From: Sediminibacterium sp. FEMGT703S
GTDB taxonomy: Bacteria > Bacteroidota > Bacteroidia > Chitinophagales > Chitinophagaceae
DNA length: 64,000 nucleotides
Direction of reading: 5' to 3'
Assembly (NCBI GenBank): GCA_002786355.1
Contig: PGCO01000001.1
Coordinates: forward strand, 62,001-126,000
Shown: positions 63,789-64,000 of the stretch, piece by piece
Position numbering within the stretch: the first letter of the stretch is position 1
How the letters are laid out: each line of letters starts with the position of its first letter
Program-made: the position numbers and the translations under genes
Notes under the pieces: model-generated
What the model was told of the DNA's origin: nothing
The model's input: only the letters and a program-made list of their open reading frames with translations
Database searches by the model: none

Positions 63789-64000
63789 TTACAGCTGCAC
63801 TGCGCCCTCTACCAACACAGTAGCTTTGTTGTTGATTACTTCAACAAAACCGCTTTGGATAGAATAGCTTTCTACTTCTTTTTTATCCTTTAAAATTTTC
63901 AGGTTACCCTTACCCAAGGCACTTACCAATGGAGCGTGCTTATCAAGTATTTCGAATAAACCAGATATACCAGGCAATTGTACACCGTACACTTCGCCAC
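63789..64000 (-). CDS. atpC: ATP synthase epsilon subunit (AtpC), partial
   Basis: C-terminal part of the F1 epsilon subunit, which couples rotation and can inhibit ATP hydrolysis. The visible 70 residues contain GVQLPGISGLFEILDKHAPLVSAL, the usual beta-sandwich segment, and end at GAVQL. The frame stays open to the window edge (GEVYGVQLPG), so the 5' end lies outside. It lacks the C-terminal helical pair, as in the short Bacteroidota form. Followed by a clear terminator (63699-63729). Confidence 0.9.
   Translation of the reverse strand, partial: GEVYGVQLPGISGLFEILDKHAPLVSALGKGNLKILKDKKEVESYSIQSGFVEVINNKATVLVEGAVQL

Overview
The window comes from a low-GC member of the Bacteroidota, most likely a Chitinophagaceae-type organism. 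The evidence is a SprA-type type IX secretion gene, the futalosine menaquinone genes mqnB and mqnD, DUF2911, DUF2795 and SemiSWEET proteins typical of the phylum, TTG-N19-21-TAnnTTTG promoters, a compact dcw cluster without murF, and a DNPR-type (meso-diaminopimelate) MurE. Genus assignment is inference. I saw no rRNA, tRNA, CRISPR array, transposase or complete prophage.

Layout. 1-5766: the 5' three quarters of sprA (running off the left edge) behind ruvA. 5838-10582: fabH, a Cys/Met-type PLP enzyme, an acetyltransferase, fabD, then a pterin group (folE and a PTPS/QueD-like gene, with a second QueD-like paralog up to 11180). 11248-12783: mqnB-mqnD. 12784-14298: two small envelope proteins embedded in REP-like palindromic repeats. 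14299-29745: housekeeping genes (photolyase, a COG0523 metal GTPase behind two Zur-like palindromes, an aminotransferase, NIF3, a zinc-ribbon protein, recN, fabI, two ABC ATPases, a cobalamin adenosyltransferase, gatC, a 26-codon small membrane ORF and a FadN-like beta-oxidation enzyme). 29742-39504: an exopolysaccharide locus made of a sensor kinase, a BcsB-like protein, a GT2 synthase with an N-terminal MshEN/T2SSE_N-like domain and a polytopic membrane protein, with a divergent GH5 glucanase and an ABC-2 exporter. 39496-56403: the full dcw cluster on the minus strand, mraZ to ftsZ, followed by a TIGR01777 epimerase gene. 56614-59939: queA, a sensor kinase and yqgE/algH. 59936-63570: an AT-rich accessory block (CPBP protease, a multi-TM protein, a glycine-zipper lipoprotein and a Fic protein with a likely autoregulatory operator). 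The right edge holds the 3' part of atpC and its terminator.

How the parts work together. The dcw genes form one tightly overlapping transcription unit that makes lipid II (MurE, MraY, MurD, MurG, MurC) and builds the divisome (FtsL, FtsI, FtsW, FtsQ, FtsA, FtsZ). Its promoter appears to be overlapped by MraZ-type TGGG repeats. FabH, FabD and FabI cover initiation, malonyl loading and the last reduction of fatty-acid synthesis, and FadN breaks fatty acids down. FolE with two QueD/PTPS-like proteins, plus QueA, point to pterin and queuosine chemistry.

The two best candidates for something not well described are the MshEN-GT2/BcsB/GH5/histidine-kinase polysaccharide system and the lipoprotein/membrane protein/CPBP cassette at 59936-61869, which has the look of a bacteriocin-like effector with immunity genes. 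Both interpretations are inference from domain content and gene order.
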